Positions 1 to 7,967 are shown, counted from the stretch's first letter. The stretch: DNA of 14,197 nucleotides from Nitrospirota bacterium (GCA_021795275.1 JAJYPO010000047.1:1-14197), one strand, 5' to 3'. Made by a program: numbers and translations. Notes: generated by a model not told the origin, from the letters alone.

Positions 1-1
1 C

Positions 2-1697
<1,696 letters not shown>

Positions 1698-1700
<3 letters not shown>

Positions 1701-1704
1701 GAGG
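1698..1704 (+). promoter_or_regulatory. Ribosome binding site overlapping the eno stop codon
   Basis: The TAGGAGG sequence includes the TAG stop of eno (1698-1700) and sits 5 nt before the ATG at 1710. This arrangement suggests that translation of the FtsB-like gene is coupled to termination on eno. Confidence 0.7.
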
Positions 1705-1709
1705 CGCCC

Positions 1710-2039
1710 ATGGGAGTCCCCCCGCGCAAGGGAGTTCAGGAAAAGGGAAAAGGTCAGCTCTGGTTCTACTGGATTGTCGGAGCCGGCCTCTGGATCTGGA
1801 CCGGGGGAGCTCTCCTGTCAGGAACAACGGGAGTTCTCCCGCTCGGTTCCTATGTCTTCAAGGAGCGGGAAGCGGGCCAGGCTCTCGCACGGATTCAGGG
1901 ACGTGTCCGTGTTCTCGAGGCCCGCGTTCATTCGTTGCGTTCAGATCCCTTCGCCCTGGAGCGTCAGGCACGTGAACGGGAGCATCGCCTCCGCCCGGGA
2001 GAAATCCTCGTCCTGCCCAGGGATAGGGACCGGGAATGA
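1710..2039 (+). CDS. ftsB: Septum formation initiator, FtsB/DivIC family
   Basis: FtsB/DivIC proteins are small bitopic membrane proteins that join FtsL and FtsQ in the divisome. This 109-aa product shows the family layout: a short basic cytoplasmic tail (1-16), one transmembrane segment (about 18-37, rich in W, I, L and G), a periplasmic coiled-coil stretch (about 50-78) and the C-terminal signature in which 'SDPFALE' is followed by an AR-rich helix and 'RPGEILV' (78-101). The family is recognised mainly by that last motif and by length. The start at ATG 1710 is supported by AGGAGG 5 nt upstream. The gene lies 9 nt after eno; an eno neighbour of this family is common in bacteria. The symbol ftsB is by family; divIC would be equally defensible. 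Confidence 0.85.
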   Translation: MGVPPRKGVQEKGKGQLWFYWIVGAGLWIWTGGALLSGTTGVLPLGSYVFKEREAGQALARIQGRVRVLEARVHSLRSDPFALERQAREREHRLRPGEILVLPRDRDRE

Positions 2040-2041
2040 CG

Positions 2042-2071
2042 TTGATTTTTGAAGTGAAAGTGCGTTAGGAT
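2042..2071 (+). promoter_or_regulatory. Candidate sigma70-like promoter for the small ribosomal-protein gene
   Basis: TTGATT (2042-2047) and TAGGAT (2066-2071) are separated by 18 nt, just after the FtsB-like stop. This would start a transcript near 2078 and give a leader of about 118 nt. It is a sequence match only; read-through from eno is also possible. Confidence 0.35.
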
Positions 2072-2100
2072 CATCACTTGTTGTGTTCATTCCAAATCGG

Positions 2101-2173
2101 TGTCGCGAATATGTCTGCCGCGACAAACAAACGTTCAAGGCGGTTAGAGGACTCCTTCCGGCGGGCCGGGGGG
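2101..2173 (+). promoter_or_regulatory. Structured 5' leader with two hairpins before the bS22-like gene
   Basis: TGTCGCG (2101-2107) can pair perfectly with CGCGACA (2119-2125) across an 11-nt loop. A second hairpin pairs 2154-2161 with 2166-2173 (CCTTCCGG with CCGGGGGG, two G-U pairs, 4-nt loop) and ends just before the ribosome site at 2180-2184. There is no T-run, so terminator function is unlikely. Control of translation, as known for many ribosomal-protein leaders, is an inference. Confidence 0.4.
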
Positions 2174-2195
2174 TTTCCTGGGAGAAAACGAGCGC

Positions 2196-2285
2196 ATGTC
2201 GAGTGTCATCAAAAAGCGTCGCAAGAAGATCCGGAAACACAAATACAAGAAGCTTCGGAGACAGTCCCGTCACAAGAAGAAGTAA
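2196..2285 (+). CDS. bS22/mS38-type (AURKAIP1/COX24 domain) small ribosomal protein, 29 aa
   Basis: This tiny gene encodes a 29-residue peptide that begins MSSVIKKRRKKIRKHKYKKL and ends in RQSRHKKK. More than half of the residues are Lys, Arg or His. The 'SVIKKRRKK...HKYKKLRR..RHKKK' pattern is that of the AURKAIP1/COX24 domain, seen in mycobacterial 30S protein bS22 and at the C-terminus of mitochondrial mS38, where it threads into rRNA of the small subunit. The start at ATG 2196 is preceded by GGGAG at 2180-2184 with an 11-nt gap, which is rather long. The gene follows the FtsB-like gene by 156 nt and precedes a membrane protein by 33 nt. A ribosomal location is inferred from the family and has not been shown here. 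Confidence 0.82.
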   Translation: MSSVIKKRRKKIRKHKYKKLRRQSRHKKK

Positions 2286-2318
2286 ATTCGGTCAGAGCTG
2301 GCTGGAAGGGGATTGGTC

Positions 2319-2762
2319 GTGAATGAACGGAGGCTGGTGATCGGAGGAACATTCTTTTTGTTCCTTGTCTCGTCGGGCATCGTGACCTATGAGCAGATTC
2401 AGATCGGAAACCTGCAGGGACAGCTTCGCCACCTGAAGATTCTCATGAAGGCTGGCGTACGTTCCGTTCCGGCCCCTTCCGCCCCCTCTTCGGAGAAATC
2501 CGCCAGCGTTGGGAGCTTCGAGTCCGACACCGTCAATACTGCAATGGGGATTAAGGATTTTTCCACGCTTCTGCCGACGATGGTCTCAGAGGGGCGCTCT
2601 CTTGTTCTCACCCACCGCTCCCAGGTCCGATTTGTCGCCTATCATCTCGTCGTCTTCGAACTGCAGGACAAGAAAGGCCGTACCAATCCGGTTCTCTTCA
2701 ATGTCGAGGACCCGGAAACGCCCGTCTCCTGGCGATATCTCTATTCCTTTTCTTCCCGCTAA
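2319..2762 (+). CDS. Hypothetical single-pass membrane protein
   Basis: I do not recognise this 147-aa protein. It has a short basic N-terminus (NERR), a strongly hydrophobic segment at about residues 7-23 (signal anchor), a short amphipathic stretch (about 24-45, possibly coiled), a low-complexity Pro/Ser/Ala linker (about 50-65) and a folded-looking C-terminal region of about 80 residues expected outside the inner membrane. I chose GTG 2319 because AAGGGG (2306-2311) lies 7 nt upstream. A TTG at 2313 extends the frame by two codons but would be only 1 nt from the same ribosome site. The gene is probably co-transcribed with the bS22-like gene 33 nt upstream. Confidence 0.65.
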   Translation: MNERRLVIGGTFFLFLVSSGIVTYEQIQIGNLQGQLRHLKILMKAGVRSVPAPSAPSSEKSASVGSFESDTVNTAMGIKDFSTLLPTMVSEGRSLVLTHRSQVRFVAYHLVVFELQDKKGRTNPVLFNVEDPETPVSWRYLYSFSSR

Positions 2763-2939
2763 CAGATCCGTCCTTCTCCCTCTGTTTCCAGCTGGTCCCC
2801 CCAACCCGTTTTCGCTTTGACGCGCAGGAGGCCCTGCTCGGACGAAACGCCTGCAGGCCGATTGCATCGGTTGAAAGGGGGTTTGTTTCGAGCGGCTTCA
2901 GTCCGCGTCCCCGTATTGTGCGGGAATGATGGTGTGAGG

Positions 2940-2969
2940 GGGGAGAGGGCCGAAAAAGAGCCCTCCCCT
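2940..2969 (-). terminator. Candidate terminator hairpin between convergent genes
   Basis: GAGGGC (2945-2950) pairs with GCCCTC (2960-2965), and the stem extends with GGG (2941-2943) to CCC (2966-2968) around a bulged A. The hairpin lies 7 nt beyond the leftward M16 gene, between converging transcripts. Neither strand has a U-run directly after the stem, so intrinsic termination is possible but weak. Confidence 0.4.
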
Positions 2970-2975
2970 GTTCGA

Positions 2976-4448
2976 TCAGAATGAGCCTGGGGGGGGCTGA
3001 CCCTTGACCCCCACCTTTTCCAGGGTTTTGCGTGGTCCGACAATGACGGTGACGAAGGGCTTGTCGTGAAGAAGGTGCTGACCGGCAGCCAGTGCCGATT
3101 CGGGAGTGACGCGGTTCACCTGGTCAGGATAATCGGTGAAATAGGTCAGCCCTAGGTTGTCGCTCCAGACGACAAGCAGGAGGGAGGCCAGTTTAGATGT
3201 GGTGTTCATCAGGAATGGGAAGCCTCCCACCAGCTCGTTCTTGACCGCAGTCACCTTTTCGGGAGAGGGAGGCGCATTCGATGCCGCAGCGAGAACCTTG
3301 TCCATCGACGTGATGACTTTCTTCGTGTTCGGGGCGTGGGTCTGAAAATTGACCAGAAAGGGCCCGGGACGGCGTTCGGCGTCGAGCCCGGTATGGATGT
3401 AGTAGACCAGTCCCTGCTTTTGCCGGATGACATGGTTCAGCGTGGAGGTGTTGGTGCCTCCGAGAATCATGTTGAAGACGAGGGCGTTGTAGAAGGAGGG
3501 ATCCTGACGGGCAATGCCGGGGGTCCCATAGAAAACGGTGGATTGTCTCAGTTCCGGTTTGTCGACGAGAAAGACTCCTGGTTTTGGAGAGAAGTCCATA
3601 ATCCGGTGATGGGGGGAAAGGGGCGCGGCGGTTTGGGGGGCCCATCTCCCGAAGTACTTCCGGGCCAGCGCCAACCCTTCCTTCGGCGTCAGGTTCCCGG
3701 CCAGAACCAGGAGCGACCTGTCGGGACGGTAGTGTGCCCCCACGAAGTCCGACAGGTCACGTCGGGACACTCCTGCGAGGGATCCGGAGGTTCCGGTGGG
3801 AGGATGTCCATAAGGCCCATGGCCGAAGAGAAGACGGTAGAAAAGATTGGTTCCTTTGGGCCCGGGATGGCTTTCCGCGTCGATGAGGGAGGCCATGCTG
3901 CTCGCCTTTTTCCGGTCGAACTCCTGAGGAGGGAAGGTTGGGCTGGCCACCATTTCCGCCGCGAGAGAGAGAAGGGTGGGGGTCTCCGTGGAGAGGCTGT
4001 CTCCCGAGACGGTCGTGAAATCCCGCCCTGCGGAGGCTTCAAGGGAGCCTCCTGTCCCGTCGACGATCCGGAAGATTGCGGGAGCGTCATGATTCCTTGT
4101 TCCTTTACCCAACAGGCTCGCCGTGAGGGCTGCGGTCCCGCCTTTTCCGGGTGGATCTTCGGCGGAGCCGGCCCGAATGCCGATGCGAAAGGAGATCAGG
4201 GGAAGGTCAGGACGGGGGATCACATAGACGGTGAACCCATTCGAGAGCGTGGTCGCAAAAATGGAGGTATGCATCGCCGGAACGGGGTATTGCGAAACGG
4301 TTCCTGCGCCCAGGGATGGGTTTTTCTTTTCCGTCCCGGCGGAAGGAGAGGACGCGGGGGCATGGGCGCATGCGGAAAGAAGAGCGAGGGATGGAAGAAG
4401 TATTCCCGCCAGCGTTCTGGTCGTTGCGAGTGATTTCAGAGAGGCCAT
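2976..4448 (-). CDS. M16 family peptidase-like lipoprotein, HxxEH motif lost
   Basis: This 490-aa protein has the fold signature of the M16 (pitrilysin/insulinase) family: an N-terminal beta/alpha unit with 'RIGIRAGSAEDPPGKGGTAA', a middle 'FVGAHYRPDRSLLVLAGN' segment and a second-half repeat. The N-terminus is a lipoprotein signal with lipobox LSAC (Cys27), followed by a Ser/Pro-rich linker, so the protein is probably membrane-tethered in the periplasm or outer membrane. At the site where active members read HxxEH, the alignment gives A107-L-T-A110-S111, so both zinc His residues and the catalytic Glu are replaced. Such proteins usually pair with an active M16 subunit, and the gene immediately upstream supplies one. 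The start is ATG 4448 with AGGAG 6 nt upstream on the minus strand. Assignment to the family is firm; the substrate is unknown. Confidence 0.88.
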   Translation of the reverse strand: MASLKSLATTRTLAGILLPSLALLSACAHAPASSPSAGTEKKNPSLGAGTVSQYPVPAMHTSIFATTLSNGFTVYVIPRPDLPLISFRIGIRAGSAEDPPGKGGTAALTASLLGKGTRNHDAPAIFRIVDGTGGSLEASAGRDFTTVSGDSLSTETPTLLSLAAEMVASPTFPPQEFDRKKASSMASLIDAESHPGPKGTNLFYRLLFGHGPYGHPPTGTSGSLAGVSRRDLSDFVGAHYRPDRSLLVLAGNLTPKEGLALARKYFGRWAPQTAAPLSPHHRIMDFSPKPGVFLVDKPELRQSTVFYGTPGIARQDPSFYNALVFNMILGGTNTSTLNHVIRQKQGLVYYIHTGLDAERRPGPFLVNFQTHAPNTKKVITSMDKVLAAASNAPPSPEKVTAVKNELVGGFPFLMNTTSKLASLLLVVWSDNLGLTYFTDYPDQVNRVTPESALAAGQHLLHDKPFVTVIVGPRKTLEKVGVKGQPPPGSF

Positions 4449-4475
4449 GCGATTCTCCTGTTGTAGGAAATCCCG

Positions 4476-4492
4476 CCCGGGGGATTCCCGGG
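4476..4492 (-). repeat. Intercistronic hairpin between the two M16 genes
   Basis: CCCGGG (4476-4481) and CCCGGG (4487-4492) form a 6-bp GC stem with a 5-nt loop in the 62-nt gap. There is no T-run. It may stabilise or process the mRNA between the two cistrons; this is inference. Confidence 0.4.
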
Positions 4493-4510
4493 TTTGTATC
4501 CGTTCAAGGC

Positions 4511-5935
4511 CTATCGGACGATGCGGCCAGGGCGTGAAAAGGATGGACGCCGAACGGGCCCGGTCGGAAACAGATACCCGACCGTCTCATTGGAGCTCTG
4601 GAGATAACTCCGGGCGACCCGGACCACGTCGTCGGCCGTCACGGCCTGAATGTTTTGGACGTAATTCGTGAGATAGCTCATGGGAATCCTGTCGGCGGAC
4701 ATCATGCCGAGAAGCATCCCCATTCCGAATGCCGACTCCTGGTTCATGACGAACTGGGTCAGGATCTGTTTCTTGGCAGATTCGAGAAGGTCCGGGGAGA
4801 CGCTTGTCGTCCTGACCTTCCGGATGACGGCGTCAAGACGTTTTTTGAGAAGCGGGGGAGAAGTCTTCGGCAGTCCCTGGGCGTAGAAATAGAAAAGGCC
4901 CGGGTCTGCGGTCATCGGATCATAGGAGCCCTCGGCATCCACTGCCACAGGATGGCGATAGATCATGTCCTGATAGAGGAGAGAGGTGCGACCGCCGGAA
5001 AGAACCTGGGCAAGCACCAAGAGCGCCATGGCATCCCGGCTCCTGAAGTTGGGGGCGTGAAAAGCCATCATGGTGATGGGAAGCATGGCCGGTTTGCGGA
5101 CGACGGTCATACGGAGGTGGCGCTGGGACGGTTCGGCGGGAATCCGGGCCTTGTCGAGGCGTCCCCGGGGAATGTCTCCGAAGGAGGTACGGATCTTTTT
5201 GACAAGAGTCCGTTCGTCGACAGGTCCGACAACGACGATTGTCGCATTGTTCGGCATGTAATGGGCCCGGTAATAGTTCAGGATGTCCCTGCGGGTGGTG
5301 TGCTGGATATCCCTTTCCCACCCGATGACCGGATTGTGGTAGGGATGGACGGCGTAGGCGGTGGAATAGACCTTTTCCACGAGTTTCTGTGTCGGGTCGT
5401 CATAGTCGTTCCGACGTTCTTCGAGAACGATGTTTCGCTCCCGCTCCACCTGGTCCGGGGAGAGAAGGAGATGGGTCATGCGGTCGGATTCGATAGCCAG
5501 GGGGAGGTCGATCTTGTCCGGGGCCACATTCTCGAAATAGGCCGTGAAGTCATAGTCGGTAAAAGCATTGAGCTGACCGCCCACGCCATTGATGAGGGTG
5601 TCGAGCTTCCCGTGGGGAAACTTTTTGGTTCCCGTGAACATCATGTGCTCGTTGAAGTGAGAGATTCCGGTTCGCCCCCTGTGTTCGTTCCTGGACCCGA
5701 CCCTGTACCAGATCTGGAAGGTCAGTGTCGGGCTGTAGGGGTCGTTGACGGTGACGAGGGTCAACCCGTTCTTGAAGTGGTGGAGATGGGGGACAAGCGT
5801 CAGTGTGAGCGGCAAGGCCGGATCTGGAGATGTTGCGGCAGAAACCGTCCGGGTGGGATAGAGGGTAACCGGGAGGCAGAGCCAGAAAATGAGAAGCAGA
5901 CCAAGTATTCCGTGACGCGGGAAACGGTGAGTCAT
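4511..5935 (-). CDS. M16 family zinc metallopeptidase (catalytic subunit)
   Basis: This is a 474-aa member of peptidase family M16 (M16B/processing-peptidase-like). The zinc motif is intact: HFNEH with His93, Glu96 and His97, followed by the acidic third-ligand region IVLEERRND (Glu172/Glu173), the usual distance of about 75 residues downstream. Other family marks are GVGGQLNAFTDYDFTAYF, and the C-terminal half with 'YYRAHYMPNNATIVVVGP' and 'LSGGRTSLLYQDM'. The N-terminal segment (about 8-34) is a hydrophobic Sec-type signal ending near VSAA, so the enzyme is exported. The start at ATG 5935 has GGGAG 7 nt upstream. It is first in a tandem pair with an inactive homologue 62 nt downstream, suggesting a heterodimer. 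The likely role is degradation or processing of periplasmic peptides; the substrate is not deducible. Confidence 0.92.
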   Translation of the reverse strand: MTHRFPRHGILGLLLIFWLCLPVTLYPTRTVSAATSPDPALPLTLTLVPHLHHFKNGLTLVTVNDPYSPTLTFQIWYRVGSRNEHRGRTGISHFNEHMMFTGTKKFPHGKLDTLINGVGGQLNAFTDYDFTAYFENVAPDKIDLPLAIESDRMTHLLLSPDQVERERNIVLEERRNDYDDPTQKLVEKVYSTAYAVHPYHNPVIGWERDIQHTTRRDILNYYRAHYMPNNATIVVVGPVDERTLVKKIRTSFGDIPRGRLDKARIPAEPSQRHLRMTVVRKPAMLPITMMAFHAPNFRSRDAMALLVLAQVLSGGRTSLLYQDMIYRHPVAVDAEGSYDPMTADPGLFYFYAQGLPKTSPPLLKKRLDAVIRKVRTTSVSPDLLESAKKQILTQFVMNQESAFGMGMLLGMMSADRIPMSYLTNYVQNIQAVTADDVVRVARSYLQSSNETVGYLFPTGPVRRPSFSRPGRIVR

Positions 5936-5995
5936 GGGCAGGCTCCCTTGAGTTAGAATGAAGATTGAATTGACCCCGGCCGACCGGCGCTTTTC

Positions 5996-6013
5996 GGAGG
6001 ACAGAGATCCTCC
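5996..6013 (-). terminator. Possible weak terminator after the DUF5069 gene
   Basis: GGAGGA (5996-6001) and TCCTCC (6008-6013) form a perfect 6-bp stem with a 6-nt loop, 7 nt past the DUF5069 stop on the minus strand. No U-tract follows on the minus strand, so read-through into the M16 pair is plausible. Confidence 0.3.
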
Positions 6014-6020
6014 CTTACGG

Positions 6021-6455
6021 TCACTTCAGGTGGGGGACAGGGCGTTTTTCCTCAAGATCAAGGAGCCGGACCCAGGTGGTGATGTCTGTCCGAAGAGGGT
6101 CGAGCGTTTTGAGGACGGAGTCGAACCAGACCTTTTTTTCGGGAGTGTCGGGTCCGGCCGATTCGTAGGCATCGTTGAAAGTCGCGACCGCCTCGGGGGA
6201 GAGGGCTTTCGGAAATCTCTTCCAGAGTTCGGCATAAATGGTTTCATCCGAGGAATGAGTCTGGACGAGGCGGGCGAAGTCCTCCGCGGAAATGCCGACG
6301 TGATTCAGGAAAAACTGGTCCAGGGGACAATTGTAGGTGTATTCCCCGAGGGTCCCGGCGTTGTGGGCCCGGGCCTTGTCGATGATTCTCTTGAGATGGT
6401 CGATGCCGTGCAGCCTGTCGACAGGGCTTCTGGGAAAGGTCTTCCTCAAGTCCAT
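6021..6455 (-). CDS. DUF5069 domain-containing protein
   Basis: This 144-aa soluble protein is recognisable as DUF5069 from its N-terminal pattern: 'FPRSPVDRLHGIDHL', 'IDKARA' and 'GTLGEYTYNCPLD' (about residues 7-46), followed by a helical C-terminal half with 'SSDETIYAELWKRF' (about 68-81). The function of this family is unknown. It has no signal peptide or membrane segment, so it is probably cytosolic. The start at ATG 6455 is well supported by GAGGAGG 5 nt upstream on the minus strand. The gene lies 85 nt upstream of the M16 peptidase pair on the same strand and might share its transcript, but no functional link is apparent. Confidence 0.82.
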   Translation of the reverse strand: MDLRKTFPRSPVDRLHGIDHLKRIIDKARAHNAGTLGEYTYNCPLDQFFLNHVGISAEDFARLVQTHSSDETIYAELWKRFPKALSPEAVATFNDAYESAGPDTPEKKVWFDSVLKTLDPLRTDITTWVRLLDLEEKRPVPHLK

Positions 6456-6767
6456 GGATACCTCCTCGGCTTGGCTTTTCTGGGAACAGGATGTTCCAGC
6501 CCCTGGGAGAAGCGGAACGGGGTTTTCCCGAGGATATCACAGGATAATGTATTCGTAAAAGTCCAGGAAATGCCGGAAAAAGGAATGGGAGTCGCTGTAA
6601 GCGCGCGTGTGAGGCTTCCGGGGCGATCGGCGGGTATTGCTGTTACAGCCGGAAACACATTGCCCTTTTGAAAAATTCGGTCTATTCTTTAGCCGTGTAT
6701 TGATTCGGAGGGGGAAATTTGTGCGGATCCCCTGTCCCTGGCCACGCCGATCAAAAGGAGTCGTCCC
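6456..6767. other. Intergenic region between divergent genes
   Basis: This 312-nt stretch separates the divergently transcribed DUF5069 and two-TM-protein genes and should hold both promoters. A small hairpin (GGAACA 6483-6488 with TGTTCC 6492-6497) would lie in the DUF5069 leader. I found no convincing -35/-10 pair in either direction, and the ORFs crossing it look like chance frames. Confidence 0.5.
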
Positions 6768-7097
6768 TTGACACTTCTGGTTCTCGTTCTTCTGTCGACC
6801 ATCGTGATTGCGCTGGGAGGAGTGTCGATCTCCCTCGGGCTTGGAATCCGCCATCCGGTCAGGGGGGCAATCGCCCTGACCATCGGCGGTCTCGTCGTCC
6901 TGGCTGGCGTGACGCTCCTGTACAAGTCGCTTCAGCACAAAAAGCTCGCAGGCAGGGCCGACGACGTCATCGTCAATGCGGAACACTACTTCAACTACCG
7001 GAACCGCCACCTAGTCCGGCAATCGCCCAATATCCGGATAAAGGGTGCCGGGAGCCCTGTCAAGCCAGGCCAGAATCCGGCTGCTGTGAGCCACTAG
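6768..7097 (+). CDS. Small membrane protein with two TM segments
   Basis: I do not recognise this 109-aa protein. Two hydrophobic segments (about residues 2-25 and 31-52) are separated by a short 'GIRHPVRG' turn, and a basic hydrophilic tail of about 55 residues follows. No catalytic motif is visible. The start is a TTG at 6768, chosen because AAAAGGAG (6753-6760) sits 7 nt upstream and because translation from it begins directly with the first membrane segment. The last 87 nt overlap the tail of the convergent lytic transglycosylase gene. The membrane topology and good ribosome site argue that it is a real gene. Confidence 0.65.
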   Translation: MTLLVLVLLSTIVIALGGVSISLGLGIRHPVRGAIALTIGGLVVLAGVTLLYKSLQHKKLAGRADDVIVNAEHYFNYRNRHLVRQSPNIRIKGAGSPVKPGQNPAAVSH

Positions 7098-7631
7098 CCC
7101 CCCTTTTCGCTGATGTCTTTCGAGAGCGACCATTTCCCGGTCCTCTCGCTGGGACTGAAGCCGGAAGCGGCGTGCCCAGCTGACGACCCGCACCACATAG
7201 TGTTCGACGGTGTATGAGCCCCGGCTGTTGACATACCCCCCGTGGCGCCATCGGGCTTTCCCGGCATTGTAGGCGGCCACGGCGTCGGCCCCGTAAGGGT
7301 GTTTCTGGAGCAGCCAGGCCAGGTATCGCACCCCGTAGGTCAGGTTGACGACCGGATCGTAGAGCTGCTTGACGGGGCCGCGAAGACCCATCCATCGAGC
7401 GGTTCGGGTAGTTATCTGCATCAGTCCCAGCGAGACATCATGAATACGATCCTCCACGCGACTTTTCCGTGGGTCGAAGCGCGATTCCTGCGCGACGATT
7501 CCCGCCACGAGAACGGGGTCGATATGATGGCTGCAGGAGATTTGCGTGATGAGGTGCGAATAGGGAACAGTTGGAGAAAGAAGATGGGCACTCAGGCACC
7601 ATGCCACGGATTGATGAATCATCCAGTTCAA
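7011..7631 (-). CDS. Lytic transglycosylase, SLT domain (GH23-like)
   Basis: The product (206 aa) carries a lysozyme-like SLT domain of the type that cleaves peptidoglycan between MurNAc and GlcNAc to leave 1,6-anhydro-MurNAc ends. Family marks are 'VAGIVAQESRFDP' with catalytic Glu49, 'SLGLMQITTRTAR' (about 67-80), 'LTYGVRYLAWLL' and 'AAYNAGKARW'. The N-terminus has a modest hydrophobic stretch that could be a signal peptide, as expected for a periplasmic enzyme. I chose TTG 7631 because AGGAGG lies exactly 7 nt upstream. An ATG at 7664 would put that AGGAGG inside the coding sequence, and ATG 7622 is 16 nt away from it. A sigma70-like promoter lies about 200 nt upstream, giving a long structured leader. 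The 3' end overlaps the convergent small membrane protein gene. Confidence 0.85.
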   Translation of the reverse strand: MNWMIHQSVAWCLSAHLLSPTVPYSHLITQISCSHHIDPVLVAGIVAQESRFDPRKSRVEDRIHDVSLGLMQITTRTARWMGLRGPVKQLYDPVVNLTYGVRYLAWLLQKHPYGADAVAAYNAGKARWRHGGYVNSRGSYTVEHYVVRVVSWARRFRLQSQREDREMVALERHQRKGGLVAHSSRILAWLDRAPGTLYPDIGRLPD

Positions 7632-7734
7632 TGCGCAACCTCCTGATGAGGATGGCTGATCCATTCCCGAGCCGGCCAGCTTCTGTCGTCCGTCATGATG
7701 CGGGACGCAATAAAACTGTCCAGGCCTCCATCGA

Positions 7735-7785
7735 GCCGCGAGTCCGACCGGACTCCGGCGCTCCCGGCGGGGTGCATGGCCCCGC
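7735..7785 (-). promoter_or_regulatory. Two strong hairpins in the transglycosylase leader
   Basis: Hairpin A: GCCG (7735-7738) and GAGTCC (7740-7745) pair with GGACTC (7750-7755) and CGGC (7756-7759), making a 10-bp stem with one bulged C and a 4-nt loop. Hairpin B: GCGGGG (7767-7772) pairs with CCCCGC (7780-7785) across a 7-nt loop. No T-runs follow, so they are not typical terminators. They would lie in the 5' leader of the leftward transcript. They match no riboswitch class that I recognise. Confidence 0.45.
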
Positions 7786-7834
7786 GAAAGTGTGTCTCGA
7801 TACTGATTCGATGGCAGGAACGATTGACAGGTTA

Positions 7835-7863
7835 AGTATAGAATCAGACTTGTCTGAGGTCAA
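7835..7863 (-). promoter_or_regulatory. Sigma70-like promoter for the lytic transglycosylase
   Basis: On the minus strand TTGACC (plus 7858-7863) and TATACT (plus 7835-7840) are separated by exactly 17 nt; each hexamer matches consensus at 5 of 6 positions. Transcription would start near 7828, about 197 nt before the TTG start. Confidence 0.65.
7844..7857. promoter_or_regulatory. Inverted repeat in the promoter spacer (possible operator)
   Basis: TCAGAC (7844-7849), TT, GTCTGA (7852-7857) is a perfect inverted repeat placed entirely within the 17-nt spacer of the transglycosylase promoter. This position suits a repressor or MerR-type regulator site. The regulator is unknown. Confidence 0.4.
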
Positions 7864-7920
7864 TAAAAATATTATGTGGCGCTAATATGTTGATATAAAA
7901 AGAAATGTTTGTTTTCGTAC

Positions 7921-7936
7921 TGTGACGGCCGTCACT
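7921..7936. promoter_or_regulatory. CRP/FNR-superfamily-like palindrome
   Basis: TGTGACGGCCGTCACT contains a perfect 14-bp palindrome (7922-7935). It fits the TGTGA-N6-TCACA pattern recognised by CRP-type regulators at all but the last base. Its centre lies about 54 bp upstream of the predicted start of the rightward transcript, a distance compatible with activation, and about 100 bp upstream of the leftward one. Confidence 0.5.
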
Positions 7937-7967
7937 TATATGGAGGGAAATGCGATTTTTCTTTTTA

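Noticed and set aside
3336..4433. 365-codon plus-strand ORF opposite the second M16 gene
   Set aside because: Low-complexity Gly/Arg-rich translation, antisense to a well-supported gene, no ribosome site of note.
4655..5956. Long plus-strand ORF (433 codons) opposite the M16 peptidase gene
   Set aside because: It is antisense to a gene with clear catalytic motifs, shows no domain-like sequence, and is a typical by-product of GC-rich codon bias.
5958..6671. 237-codon plus-strand ORF opposite DUF5069
   Set aside because: Antisense to a recognisable family member; the translation has no motif or membrane segment.
7680..7830. c-di-GMP-I or cobalamin riboswitch in the transglycosylase leader
   Set aside because: Strong hairpins and a 'GGGACGCAA' fragment on the plus strand drew attention, but the conserved core sequences of those classes are absent.
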